DNA of 50,697 bases. Origin: an uncultured Ruminococcus sp. GTDB lineage: Bacteria > Bacillota > Clostridia > Oscillospirales > CAG-272. This document shows positions 23,337-31,900 of this stretch, piece after piece. Location: the NCBI GenBank assembly GCA_905202255.1, contig CAJKRH010000009.1, forward strand, positions 1-50,697, read 5' to 3'. Under the pieces are notes generated by a model. It made no database searches. It saw only the letters and a program-made list of their open reading frames with translations, and had not been told where the DNA came from. The translations under genes were made by a program, and so were the position numbers. Every line of letters begins with the position of its first letter. The stretch's first letter is position 1.

Positions 23337-24575
23337 ATGATAAAACTTTACGGCAATGCCATCGTAGGTCAGTCCGGCGGTCCCACCGCGGCTATCAACG
23401 CTACGCTTTCGGGCGTTATACGCGGCGCTCTCGAATGCGACCAGATAGATAAAATCTACGGTGCGATAAACGGAATAGAGGGCGTGCTTGACAGACGCTT
23501 CTGCCTTTTGAACGACATTATAAAAGGCGAAGACGACCTTTCCCTGCTTGAAAATACGCCTGCCGCCGCGCTCGGCTCCTGCCGCAAGAAGCTCCCCAAG
23601 GATATGACGGGAGACAACCTCATAATATATGAGCAGATTCTCGATGTTTTCCGCGATTATAATATACGCTATTTCTTCTATATCGGCGGAAACGACTCTA
23701 TGGATACCGTTGCCAAGCTCTCGCAGTATATGGACAGCGTCGGCTATGAAATGCGCATCATGGGCGTGCCGAAAACGATAGACAACGACCTCGTCGGAAC
23801 AGACCATACCCCCGGCTTCGGCTCCGCGGCAAAATATATCGCCACCACAATGGAGGAGATAATGCGTGATACCGCCGTTTATACGGTCAAGGCTGTCACG
23901 ATAGTGGAAATAATGGGCAGAGATGCGGGCTGGCTCGCCGCCTGTGCCGCACTTCCCTCTCTCTGCACCGATATCGCGCCCGACCTTGTTTATCTCCCCG
24001 AGGTAACATTCGATTATGACGAATTTTTCGAGGATATGGCAAAGGCGCTCGAAACCCATCCGAATGTTGTCGTCGCCGTTTCCGAGGGAATACATCTCAG
24101 CGACGGAACATATGTCGGCGAAGGCAAAAACGGCAATCTCGACGCTTTCGGTCACAAGCAACTCTCCGGAACAGCCAAGACCCTTGAGCTTGCCGTAAAG
24201 GAAAAATTCGGCTGCAAGGTTCGCTCCATTGAGCTGAATTTGCCCCAGCGTTGCGCTTCGCATATCGCTTCCAAAACCGACCTTGACGAATCCGTCATGA
24301 TAGGCAAGGCGGCTGTAAAGTGCGCTTCCGAGGGCGAATCCGGCAAGATGATGACCTTTGTGCGCACGGATTCGACAAACTACGCCGTTTATACCGAGAG
24401 CAAGGATATCAGCGGCATAGCAAATGCGGTTCGCCGCGTTCCCCGCGAGTTTATAAACAAGCGCGGAAATAATGTCACACACGAATGCCTCGAATACATC
24501 CATCCGCTCATCCTCGGCGAAACCTCACCGGTTTTCGTCGGAGGTATACCAAAGCACTTCGTAATAAAGAAATAA
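23337..24575 (+). CDS. pfp: 6-phosphofructokinase, probably pyrophosphate-dependent
   Basis: A 412-residue phosphofructokinase that converts fructose 6-phosphate to the 1,6-bisphosphate in glycolysis. The phosphoryl-donor loop reads GGNDS (117-121) and the substrate loop PKTIDNDL (145-152). ATP-type enzymes carry Gly at the positions of Asp120 and Lys146; Asp plus Lys there is the known marker of pyrophosphate use, which would make the step reversible and save ATP. IMGRDAGW is also intact. The length exceeds the 320-residue ATP type. The ATG follows AAAGAGGT. Single gene with its own promoter and terminator. Confidence 0.9.
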   Translation: MIKLYGNAIVGQSGGPTAAINATLSGVIRGALECDQIDKIYGAINGIEGVLDRRFCLLNDIIKGEDDLSLLENTPAAALGSCRKKLPKDMTGDNLIIYEQILDVFRDYNIRYFFYIGGNDSMDTVAKLSQYMDSVGYEMRIMGVPKTIDNDLVGTDHTPGFGSAAKYIATTMEEIMRDTAVYTVKAVTIVEIMGRDAGWLAACAALPSLCTDIAPDLVYLPEVTFDYDEFFEDMAKALETHPNVVVAVSEGIHLSDGTYVGEGKNGNLDAFGHKQLSGTAKTLELAVKEKFGCKVRSIELNLPQRCASHIASKTDLDESVMIGKAAVKCASEGESGKMMTFVRTDSTNYAVYTESKDISGIANAVRRVPREFINKRGNNVTHECLEYIHPLILGETSPVFVGGIPKHFVIKK

Positions 24576-24586
24576 AAAATAAACCG

Positions 24587-24612
24587 AAAAGACGCCCGAT
24601 GGCGTCTTTTTT
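24587..24612 (+). terminator. Terminator after the phosphofructokinase gene
   Basis: AAAAGACGCC (24587-24596) pairs with GGCGTCTTTT (24601-24610) across CGAT, followed by TT. Confidence 0.9.
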
Positions 24613-24669
24613 CAGTCTGTCGAAAAAGTATTTTTTACTGTAAAAACAGATAAAAGCATTTTTTGGTAT

Positions 24670-24862
24670 AGCCTTCTCCTGCGGGAGAAGGGGGACCGCG
24701 ATAGCGGTGGATGAGGAGTAAAATTGAAATTTTGACGCAAACGCTACTATAGTCTGTAAACACCTCATCCGTCAGCCTACGGCTGCCATCTTCTGCTCCT
24801 GTCTCGGCGACGCCGACCGCGTTTGCTTACGCGAATCGGTCAATTCCCCACTGGGGAAGGCT
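24670..24862. repeat. MITE-like intergenic repeat
   Basis: About 190 bases bounded by the inverted ends AGCCTTC (24670-24676) and GAAGGCT (24856-24862). Inside are the palindromic CCTTCTCCTGCGGGAGAAGG (24672-24691), an inner inverted pair GGATGAGG (24709-24716) / CCTCATCC (24763-24770), and CCCCACTGGGG near the right end. No open frame. I recall very similar blocks scattered between genes in gut Clostridia. The right half carries extra sequence (about 24793-24842) that breaks the symmetry. Confidence 0.7.
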
Positions 24863-24935
24863 TTCTTTTTTTCGATTCTATGTATCACCAAAACTAATTT
24901 CTGAATTTAGGTTTTTTCGCATATATTTTCGCGCA

Positions 24936-24967
24936 AAAATACCGCAGACTTCCGCCTGCGGTATTTT
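24936..24967 (-). terminator. Terminator of the ADP-ribosylglycohydrolase gene
   Basis: AAAATACCGCAG (24936-24947) pairs with CTGCGGTATTTT (24956-24967). The minus strand continues with T-rich sequence. Confidence 0.85.
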
Positions 24968-24977
24968 CTATCTGCTA

Positions 24978-26099
24978 TCAGCCGTTGAGCTTTACGCATC
25001 TGTCAATGATATCGGAAAGCGAGAGCTTCTCATATCCCGTGAGATATGTGAGAACGGTATCATTGAATTTATCATACCAATGCCCGGGTATATTCTTTAT
25101 GCCGATGCAGGCACCGACGATACTGCCGACGGTAGCGCCCGTGCAGTCGTTATCGAGACCCATGGCAACGCAATTGCCGATGCACTTTGTATAGTCATTT
25201 CCGCCGAGCATGAGGGCAAAAACGATGGCGCACATATTGTTGATGGTGTGTACGGGGTGCATTCTCGGGAACTTATCATCAATAAGCTTTCTTGCGCTGA
25301 TATAGTTTGTAACCTTGTCCTCGCAGGAGAATGCCCACTCGAGAGCCTGATAAAGCTCGCTCTCTGCGGGAATCTGCTTCATGGCGGCGCGTACAGCGTC
25401 AAGAGGAGTTTCTGCTGTGAAAGCGGCGGCAACGGCGGCGGCGCAGAACATTTCGCCGTAGATGCCGTTCTTGCGGTGCGTGAGGTAAGCGTCATTATAA
25501 GCAAGTTTTGCCGCGCCCACAGGGTTGCCAGCCTCGGCATAACCGAATACATCGGCGCGTATAGCCGCACCTATCCATTCAACATAACCATTGAAATTAG
25601 CGGCACACTCCGCTCTTGTGCCGGCACGGAGCTGCTGGAGAGCCTCATCCTCTGCCGTGCAGGCATAAGGGAGAATTTCAAGCCAGAGCTTGCCGATATC
25701 GTCTACCGTGTAGTTCTTACCGTATTTCTCAAGGAGGAGCAGGTTCAGAACGGGATATGTGATATCGTCGTCCACGGGAACGGACTTGAGGTTGTCGCGC
25801 AGATATTCGGTGCGCTTGTTGACCTTGTAGTGAATATGCTCGGGATCGTCGGTTGCCGTCCAGAAGTCCTCGGGCGGATACTTCATTCCGCTGTCGAGTG
25901 CGAGCGACTGCATACGGGAAAGCGCATAAAGCTCTACGGGTATACCGAGAACGCATCCTGCAAATCTGCCTATAACGGCGCCTTTCATTCTGTCATAGAG
26001 ATTATCGGGCTTCACAGCGGGGATATCGGCGCCTTCGGGACGAAGGGCAAGTATGTCTTCCAGCTTATCCGGCTGTTTTGCATCAATATTGTTATACAT
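24978..26099 (-). CDS. ADP-ribosylglycohydrolase family protein
   Basis: A 373-residue member of the DraG/ARH family (Pfam PF03747), which removes ADP-ribose from proteins or small molecules with a dinuclear magnesium centre. The N-terminal GAVIGRFAGCVLGIPVE, the acidic VDDDITYPVL metal loop (about residues 115-125), and the C-terminal GLDNDCTGATVGSIVGA with its Asp pair are all present, so it should be active. The start is ATG 26099, fitting AAAGGAAA and the promoter at 26136-26164; longer frames run through that promoter. Single gene. Targets unknown; no partner ADP-ribosyltransferase is recognised nearby. Confidence 0.88.
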   Translation of the reverse strand: MYNNIDAKQPDKLEDILALRPEGADIPAVKPDNLYDRMKGAVIGRFAGCVLGIPVELYALSRMQSLALDSGMKYPPEDFWTATDDPEHIHYKVNKRTEYLRDNLKSVPVDDDITYPVLNLLLLEKYGKNYTVDDIGKLWLEILPYACTAEDEALQQLRAGTRAECAANFNGYVEWIGAAIRADVFGYAEAGNPVGAAKLAYNDAYLTHRKNGIYGEMFCAAAVAAAFTAETPLDAVRAAMKQIPAESELYQALEWAFSCEDKVTNYISARKLIDDKFPRMHPVHTINNMCAIVFALMLGGNDYTKCIGNCVAMGLDNDCTGATVGSIVGACIGIKNIPGHWYDKFNDTVLTYLTGYEKLSLSDIIDRCVKLNG

Positions 26100-26135
26100 A
26101 AAAATATTTCCTTTCAGAAAAATTATTTCGCTTGT

Positions 26136-26164
26136 ATTGTACCACATATCATTCGGAAAAGCAA
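26136..26164 (-). promoter_or_regulatory. Promoter of the ADP-ribosylglycohydrolase gene
   Basis: Minus strand: -35 TTGCTT (26159-26164), 17-base spacer, -10 TACAAT (26136-26141). Confidence 0.68.
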
Positions 26165-26215
26165 TATTTTCCGAAAAATTATTCCTGCTTTTCTTCATGT
26201 TTTTTGAAAAACTGG

Positions 26216-26246
26216 AAATAAGTTGCATTTCCTTTTTCGCATAATA
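26216..26246 (+). promoter_or_regulatory. Candidate forespore (sigma-G-type) promoter of sigG
   Basis: A -10 CATAATA (26240-26246) fits the sigma-G consensus CATNMTA. Nineteen bases upstream is AAATA (26216-26220), four of five matches to GMATR. This would fit sigG autoregulation, but the match is partial. Confidence 0.35.
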
Positions 26247-26328
26247 ATCTCCCTTTTTCGGCAATACTTTTTTACAGAAAGTCAAAAGCGGCAAAACCTG
26301 CGCTTTATTTGTCGGAAACGGAGCTCGT

Positions 26329-27105
26329 ATGTATTATAATAAAGTCGAAATATGCGGAATAAACACCTCAAAACTAAAAACTCTGACAGCAGAGGAAAAG
26401 GAGCGGCTTCTGCTTGCCGCCTCCAAAGGGGACAAAAAGGCGCGCCGGGAGCTGATAGACGGAAACCTCCGCCTCGTGCTCAGTATTATCCAGCGGTTCG
26501 GCGGCAGAGGAGAAAATCCCGATGACCTCTTTCAGGTCGGCTGCATCGGGCTGATAAAGGCGATAGATAATTTCGATCTTTCCGTAGGTGTGAAATTTTC
26601 CACATATGCCGTGCCGATGATAATAGGCGAGATACGCCGCTATCTGCGCGATAACAATATGCTAAGAGTCAGCCGCGGCACGCGCGACCTTGCCTATAAG
26701 GCGCTCACGGCAAGAGAATCGCTCTCGAAAAAGCTCTCACGCGAGCCTACGATAAAGGACATCGCCGAGGAAACGGGCGAGAGCGAAAAGGATATCTCCG
26801 ATGCGCTCGACGCGATAATGGCTCCCGTATCGCTCTATGACCCCGTCTACAGCGACAACAGCGGCGATTCCATCTATGTGATGGACCAGATAAAGGACGA
26901 AAACAACAGCGATGAAAGCTGGCTCGAGAGCATTGCGCTTTCCGAAGCGATGAAAAAGCTCTCCGAGCGCGAAAAGAAAATCATCGCCATGCGCTTCTAT
27001 CGCGGCAAAACGCAGATGGAGATTGCCGACGAGATAGGCATCTCGCAGGCGCAGGTCTCCAGAATCGAAAAAGGCGCGCTCGAGAGGATAAAAAAGCAGA
27101 TATAA
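26329..27105 (+). CDS. sigG: Sporulation sigma factor SigG
   Basis: A 258-residue late forespore sigma factor. It opens with the SigG signature NKVEICGINTSKL and has region 2 (DDLFQVGCIGLIKAIDNFDL, KFSTYAVPMIIGEIRRYLRD) and a region 4 helix-turn-helix (KTQMEIADEIGISQAQVSRI) nearly identical to Bacillus SigG. It directs forespore transcription after engulfment. In Bacillus and many Clostridia sigG follows spoIIGA-sigE; here those genes are about 15 kb away on the other strand. It is preceded by GGAG and followed by a terminator. Confidence 0.96.
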   Translation: MYYNKVEICGINTSKLKTLTAEEKERLLLAASKGDKKARRELIDGNLRLVLSIIQRFGGRGENPDDLFQVGCIGLIKAIDNFDLSVGVKFSTYAVPMIIGEIRRYLRDNNMLRVSRGTRDLAYKALTARESLSKKLSREPTIKDIAEETGESEKDISDALDAIMAPVSLYDPVYSDNSGDSIYVMDQIKDENNSDESWLESIALSEAMKKLSEREKKIIAMRFYRGKTQMEIADEIGISQAQVSRIEKGALERIKKQI

Positions 27106-27110
27106 AGCGG

Positions 27111-27143
27111 ACTGTCCCGACAAAATTCGGGACAGTTCTTTTT
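27111..27143 (+). terminator. Terminator after sigG
   Basis: ACTGTCCCGA (27111-27120) pairs with TCGGGACAGT (27127-27136), followed by TCTTTTTC. Confidence 0.9.
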
Positions 27144-27183
27144 CTGATATTAAAGAATTAAAGAAAAATTCTCATTTTTCCGA

Positions 27184-27212
27184 TTTACTTTTTGCGCATT
27201 CTGTGGTAAAAT
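27184..27212 (+). promoter_or_regulatory. Promoter of the rsuA-tex pair
   Basis: -35 TTTACT (27184-27189), 17-base spacer, extended -10 TGG-TAAAAT (27207-27212). Confidence 0.62.
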
Positions 27213-27246
27213 AGAAAAAACGAAAGACAGGTAAAGGGGGATTGCG

Positions 27247-27960
27247 GTGCGCCTCGACAAATTTCTCTCCGAAACCGGCACACTCAGCCGGAGCGAAAGC
27301 AAAAAGGCGGCAAAAAGCGGCAGAATCTGCGTAAACGGCTTGCCCGTGCGCGATACATCGCTGCATATCTCGCCCGAGAGCGATAAGGTCACGCTCGACG
27401 GCGCGGAGATAAAATATTCGCGCTACACCTACATAATGCTCAATAAGCCGGACGGACTCGTCTCGGCAACAGAGGACGAGCGCGAGGAAACCGTGCTCTC
27501 TCTCCTGCCGGAAAATCTGCAGAAAATCGGGCTTTTCCCATGCGGCAGGCTCGATAAAAATACTCTCGGGCTTCTGCTGCTGACAAATAACGGAGAGCTT
27601 GCCCACTATATGCTCTCCCCCTCCCGCCATGTGGAAAAAACATACCGCTTTGAATGTGCTTCCCCGCTCTCGCAGGAAGATGTGAATCTCCTCTGCCGCG
27701 GCGTCGATATAGGTGAAAAAAGCTCTACAAGAGAGGCGAAGGTCACGCTCTTTTCTCCTGCAAGCGGCGAAATAACCGTAACCGAGGGCAAATTTCATCA
27801 GATAAAGCGGATGTTTCTCGCCGTGGAAAACAAGATAACCTATCTTGAGCGCACAGCCTTCGCAGGCATACCGCTCGATACCTCCCTCTCGCGGGGAGAA
27901 TGGCGTTTTCTCACTGAAGAGGAAATAAGCAGAATAGAAAAATCAAAACCGACAAAATAA
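27247..27960 (+). CDS. rsuA: RsuA-family pseudouridine synthase
   Basis: A 237-residue rRNA pseudouridine synthase. An N-terminal S4 RNA-binding domain (1-55) is followed by the catalytic domain with Asp103 in the GRLDKNTLGLLLLTN motif and the closing GKFHQIKRMF. RsuA modifies 16S rRNA U516; RluB/RluE relatives act on 23S rRNA, and the sequence alone does not settle which. It starts at GTG 27247 behind GGGGG. It lies 14 bases ahead of tex and is co-transcribed with it. Confidence 0.88.
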   Translation: MRLDKFLSETGTLSRSESKKAAKSGRICVNGLPVRDTSLHISPESDKVTLDGAEIKYSRYTYIMLNKPDGLVSATEDEREETVLSLLPENLQKIGLFPCGRLDKNTLGLLLLTNNGELAHYMLSPSRHVEKTYRFECASPLSQEDVNLLCRGVDIGEKSSTREAKVTLFSPASGEITVTEGKFHQIKRMFLAVENKITYLERTAFAGIPLDTSLSRGEWRFLTEEEISRIEKSKPTK

Positions 27961-27974
27961 TCACGGAGGCAAAA

Positions 27975-30125
27975 ATGAATATACTCGAAAGACTCTCATC
28001 AGAGCTGAATATCAGGCTCCCGCAGGTGGAAGCCGCGGTAAAGCTCATAGACGATGGAAATACTATCCCTTTCATCGCAAGATACCGCAAGGAGGTTACG
28101 GGATCGCTCGACGACGAACAGCTCCGCGCGCTCTACGAAAGGCTGAATTACCTGCGCGGGCTGGAAAAGCGCAAGGAAGAGGTTCGCGCGGCTATAACCG
28201 AGCAAGGCAAAATGACGCCCGAAATAGACGAAGCGCTCGAGGCAGCACAAATTCTCGCAGAAATAGAGGATATATACCGCCCCTTCAAGCAGAAAAAGAA
28301 AACGCGCGCTTCCGTTGCCCGCGAGCGCGGACTTGAGCCGCTTGCCGAGCTTATAACCGAACAGCGCGATACATACGAACCGAGCATAGAGGAAGCGGCG
28401 GCAGGCTATATCGACGCGGAAAAGGGCGTTGAAACAGCAGAGGCGGCGCTCTTCGGCGCGATGGACATCATAGCCGAGAATATCTCCGACAATGCCGATT
28501 TCCGCAAGGATATCCGTGCGCTGACCTTTGACAACGCGTTCCTCACCGTGAAGAACACAAAGGACGAAGATTCCGTTTACTCTATGTATTATGATTATAC
28601 GGATAAGATTTCCGCCGTTCCCGCGCATCGCGTGCTCGCCATAAACCGCGGCGAAAAAGAGGAATATCTCAAGGCAAGCGTTGAGATTTCCAAAGATATC
28701 ATTCTCAATTATCTAAGCTACAATATCGTTACGAACGCCAAAAGCCCCGCGGCAAAATATCTCTATGCCGCCATTGCCGACAGCTATGACAGACTCATCG
28801 CTCCCTCCATCGAGCGCGAAATAAGAAGCGACCTTTTCGATAACGCAAGCGAGGGTGCCATCAAGCTTTTCTCGCAGAATCTGAAAAATCTGCTCATGCA
28901 GGCACCGATAAAGGGCAAAACCGTCCTCGGCTTCGACCCGGGATACCGCACGGGCTGTAAGCTCGCCGTTGTCGATAAGACAGGCAAGGTTCTCGATACA
29001 GCCGTCATCTACCCCACAAAGCCGCAGGAGCGCACGGAGGAATCCAAGCGCACGGTAAAGCGCCTGATTGAAAAATACGATATAGATGTCGTCTCCATCG
29101 GAAACGGCACGGCATCAAAGGAAAGCGAAATCTTCATCGCCGATACTCTGCGTGAAATCGGCGGCAAGACAAAATATATAATGACAAACGAAGCGGGCGC
29201 CTCCGTATACTCGGCTTCAAAGCTCGGCGCGGCGGAATTTCCCGATTTCGATGTTACACAGCGCAGTGCCGTCTCCATAGCCCGCAGAATACAGGACCCG
29301 CTTGCCGAGCTTGTGAAAATAGATCCGAAGTCCATCGGTGTCGGTCAGTATCAGCATGATATGAAGCAGAGCCGCCTTGACGAATCGCTCTCGGGCGTTG
29401 TTGAGGATTGCGTAAACGCCGTCGGCGTCGATGTGAATACAGCCTCCTTCTCACTGCTTGAGCATATTTCGGGCATAAATGCCGCATCGGCAAAGAACAT
29501 AGTGAAATACAGAGAGGAAAACGGCGAATTTTCGAGCCGCTCGCAGATACTCAAGGTGCCGCGCATCGGTGCCAAGGCATATGAGCAGTGCGCAGGCTTT
29601 TTGCGCGTTTCCGGCTCGCGCGAACCGCTCGACAATACGGGCATACACCCCGAATCATACGACAAGGCAAAGGAAATCCTGAAGAAATTCGGCTATACGG
29701 CAAAGGACGCCGCCTCGGGTATCCCGGGAATAACGAAAACAGCGGAAACCTACGGCGTGAAGAAGCTCGCGGACGAAATAGGCATAGGCGAGCCGACCGT
29801 CGCCGATATAGTCAAGGAACTGGAAAAGCCGGGACGCGATATCCGCGATTCCCTGCCCACGCCCGAACTTCGCTCCGATATACTCGATATGTCCGACCTT
29901 ACGCCCGGCATGGTTCTCGACGGCGTGGTGCGCAATGTCATCGATTTCGGTGCCTTTGTCGATATCGGCGTCCATCAGGACGGACTCGTCCATGTTTCGG
30001 AAATATGCGACAAATTTATAAAACATCCGAGCGAAAAACTCTCTGTCGGCGACAAGGTTAAAGTGCGCATCAAGAGCATCGACCTGCAGAAGAAGCGCAT
30101 AGCCCTTTCGATGAAAAGTCTCTAA
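27975..30125 (+). CDS. tex: Tex-family RNA-binding protein
   Basis: A 716-residue protein with the full Tex layout: helical N-terminal region (IPFIARYRKEVTGSLDDEQL near the start), a YqgF/RNase H-like domain from about residue 318 (VLGFDPGYRTGCKLAVVD), helix-hairpin-helix motifs around 490-560, and a C-terminal S1 domain (about 640-716; GMVLDGVVRNVIDFGAFVDI). Tex binds nucleic acid and affects transcription; its exact role is unsettled. The ATG at 27975 follows CGGAGG. No clear intrinsic terminator follows. Confidence 0.95.
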   Translation: MNILERLSSELNIRLPQVEAAVKLIDDGNTIPFIARYRKEVTGSLDDEQLRALYERLNYLRGLEKRKEEVRAAITEQGKMTPEIDEALEAAQILAEIEDIYRPFKQKKKTRASVARERGLEPLAELITEQRDTYEPSIEEAAAGYIDAEKGVETAEAALFGAMDIIAENISDNADFRKDIRALTFDNAFLTVKNTKDEDSVYSMYYDYTDKISAVPAHRVLAINRGEKEEYLKASVEISKDIILNYLSYNIVTNAKSPAAKYLYAAIADSYDRLIAPSIEREIRSDLFDNASEGAIKLFSQNLKNLLMQAPIKGKTVLGFDPGYRTGCKLAVVDKTGKVLDTAVIYPTKPQERTEESKRTVKRLIEKYDIDVVSIGNGTASKESEIFIADTLREIGGKTKYIMTNEAGASVYSASKLGAAEFPDFDVTQRSAVSIARRIQDPLAELVKIDPKSIGVGQYQHDMKQSRLDESLSGVVEDCVNAVGVDVNTASFSLLEHISGINAASAKNIVKYREENGEFSSRSQILKVPRIGAKAYEQCAGFLRVSGSREPLDNTGIHPESYDKAKEILKKFGYTAKDAASGIPGITKTAETYGVKKLADEIGIGEPTVADIVKELEKPGRDIRDSLPTPELRSDILDMSDLTPGMVLDGVVRNVIDFGAFVDIGVHQDGLVHVSEICDKFIKHPSEKLSVGDKVKVRIKSIDLQKKRIALSMKSL

Positions 30126-30363
30126 TTTATTAGAAATTAAAAATGCTTTTTTGCACAAACAATTTTTTTGAGATTTTTTTGTGCAGATTTCACAAATAAA
30201 TTTTTGAAAATTTGTTTCAAAAAACTCTTTCCAAATCGTATCTTTTTTGCTATAATATTATCGTACATTTTTATGCGCTTTTGCGCATATATATTCGGCT
30301 TTCGACGGCAACCGGGAACCGTGCAAAATAATTTGTTTTTGTTGCCGAGAACGGAGTCTTTAT
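30126..30363 (+). promoter_or_regulatory. Promoter and structured leader of the MsmX-type ATPase gene
   Basis: Extended -10 TGC-TATAAT (30251-30256) with -35 TTTCCA or TTCCAA at 30228-30234. The leader of about 100 bases holds a small ATGCGC/GCGCAT hairpin (near 30272-30287) and a longer possible CGGCAAC ... GTTGCCG pairing that ends near the ribosome site. Upstream (30145-30185) are T-runs inside a GCACAAA/TTTGTGC inverted repeat after tex. No cre site was recognised. Confidence 0.55.
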
Positions 30364-31536
30364 ATGGCAAGCTTATCACTCAGACATATTTACAAGAAAT
30401 ATCCCGGCGGTGTTACAGCCGTTTCGGATTTCTGTTTGGAAATCAAAGATACTGAATTTATTATCTTCGTAGGTCCTTCCGGTTGCGGTAAGTCCACTAC
30501 TCTGCGTATGATTGCAGGTCTTGAGGAAATCACGGAAGGCGAGCTTTTCATCGGCGACAAGCTCGTAAACGACATCGCCCCCAAGGACAGAGATATAGCA
30601 ATGGTGTTCCAGAACTACGCTCTGTATCCTCATATGACCGTTTTTGACAATATGGCATTCGGTCTTAAGCTCCGCAAGATACCGAAAGAAACAATCAAGC
30701 GCAAGGTTGAAGAAGCAGCCCGCATACTTGATATTTCCCATCTGCTTGACAGATATCCGAAGGCTCTTTCCGGTGGTCAGAAGCAGCGTGTTGCGCTCGG
30801 TCGTGCAATAGTGCGTGACCCGCAGGTATTCCTTCTTGATGAGCCGCTCTCCAACCTCGATGCAAAGCTTCGTGCATCCATGAGAACAGAGATCACAAAG
30901 CTTCATTACGACCTCGGCGCTACATTTATCTATGTAACGCATGACCAGGTCGAGGCTATGACGATGGCTACCCGTATCGTTGTTATGAAAGACGGTATCA
31001 TCCAGCAGGTTGACAGCCCTCAGAACCTTTACGACTACCCTGTAAACAAGTTTGTTGCAGGCTTTATCGGTACACCTCAGATGAACTTCATCAAGTGCAC
31101 TCTCGTTAAGGAAAACGGCGGCGTATATCTCGTATTCGGCGATATCAAGCTCAAGCTTCCCGAGGGCAAGGCAAATGCTCCCGAGCTTCAGGAATACATC
31201 GGCAAGGAAGTTATCGCAGGCGTTCGTCCCGAGTGCATTTACGATACTCCCGTTCAGGTTGAGGCTCTCAAGGATTCCGCATTCGACGCTTATGTTGATG
31301 TTACAGAGCTTATGGGCGCTGAAATCTACCTCTACCTCATCGCAAACCGCGTTGTAGTAGACGAAGAGCTCGCAAGAAAGAAGAACATGGTTATCGATAA
31401 GTCCGGCGAACAGAACCTTATCGCCCGCGTTTCTCCTCGTTCACAGGCTCGCACAGGCGACACAATCAGAATTGCTATCGATACCGAGAGAGTTCATATC
31501 TTCGATAAAGATACAGAAAAGTGCATCATTCACTGA
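30364..31536 (+). CDS. msmX: Sugar ABC transporter ATPase, MsmX/UgpC type
   Basis: A 390-residue ATPase of the MalK/MsmK/MsmX/UgpC group. Walker A is GPSGCGKST (37-45), the signature LSGGQKQRVALGRA is at about 136-149, Walker B is VFLLDEPLSNLDA, and the switch His is in YVTHDQVEAM. The C-terminal third is the regulatory OB (TOBE-like) domain typical of sugar ATPases. Such proteins energise several sugar importers that lack their own ATPase. This gene stands alone, with its own promoter and terminator, and the ATPase-less importer at 7957-11340 is a natural client. The ATG follows CGGAG; codon use suggests high expression. Confidence 0.93.
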   Translation: MASLSLRHIYKKYPGGVTAVSDFCLEIKDTEFIIFVGPSGCGKSTTLRMIAGLEEITEGELFIGDKLVNDIAPKDRDIAMVFQNYALYPHMTVFDNMAFGLKLRKIPKETIKRKVEEAARILDISHLLDRYPKALSGGQKQRVALGRAIVRDPQVFLLDEPLSNLDAKLRASMRTEITKLHYDLGATFIYVTHDQVEAMTMATRIVVMKDGIIQQVDSPQNLYDYPVNKFVAGFIGTPQMNFIKCTLVKENGGVYLVFGDIKLKLPEGKANAPELQEYIGKEVIAGVRPECIYDTPVQVEALKDSAFDAYVDVTELMGAEIYLYLIANRVVVDEELARKKNMVIDKSGEQNLIARVSPRSQARTGDTIRIAIDTERVHIFDKDTEKCIIH

Positions 31537-31555
31537 TTTAGTTTCAGTTAATATC

Positions 31556-31592
31556 AGAGCAGGGATTTCTTTTGAAACCCCTGCTCTTTTTA
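31556..31592 (+). terminator. Terminator after the MsmX-type gene
   Basis: AGAGCAGGG (31556-31564) pairs with CCCTGCTCT (31579-31587), followed by TTTTT. Confidence 0.88.
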
Positions 31593-31621
31593 TATATTCC
31601 GATACAGCAAAAGTTAGCTGT

Positions 31622-31740
31622 CCCACTGCACAAAGCACGCCACACGCTCTACATCTATCACCCCACTGCACGAAGCACGCCACTCTACATAGTATCATCC
31701 CCCTGCACGAAGCACTCCACACGCTCCACACAGTATCCCA
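31622..31740 (+). repeat. Three imperfect tandem repeats in a G-poor, C-rich stretch
   Basis: Units of about 37-40 bases centred on CACTGCAC(A/G)AAGCAC, starting near 31622, 31661 and 31699. The flanking sequence to about 31900 stays C-rich and G-poor on the plus strand. Open frames here have no ribosome site and biased composition, so it is not called coding. The unit lacks the conserved repeat plus unique spacer pattern of CRISPR. Confidence 0.6.
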
Positions 31741-31900
31741 TCACTGCTCGCCACTGTCTCGCTTTGCTCCATCCGCACCGTCGTCTGCGCCGCCTCTCCA
31801 CCATCTCTCACGAACTCTACCGCCTTATATCCATCGCTCCCCCTCTCACCATCGCGCCCGTCATTTCACCCGCAACAAATCCACCGACTCCCCCGTTACA

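Noticed and set aside
25080..26207. 375-codon open frame opposite the ADP-ribosylglycohydrolase gene
   Set aside because: Antisense shadow without a ribosome site; it also runs across the promoter of the real gene.
31622..31740. Possible CRISPR array
   Set aside because: The repeats are imperfect and adjacent with no unique spacers, and there are no cas genes.
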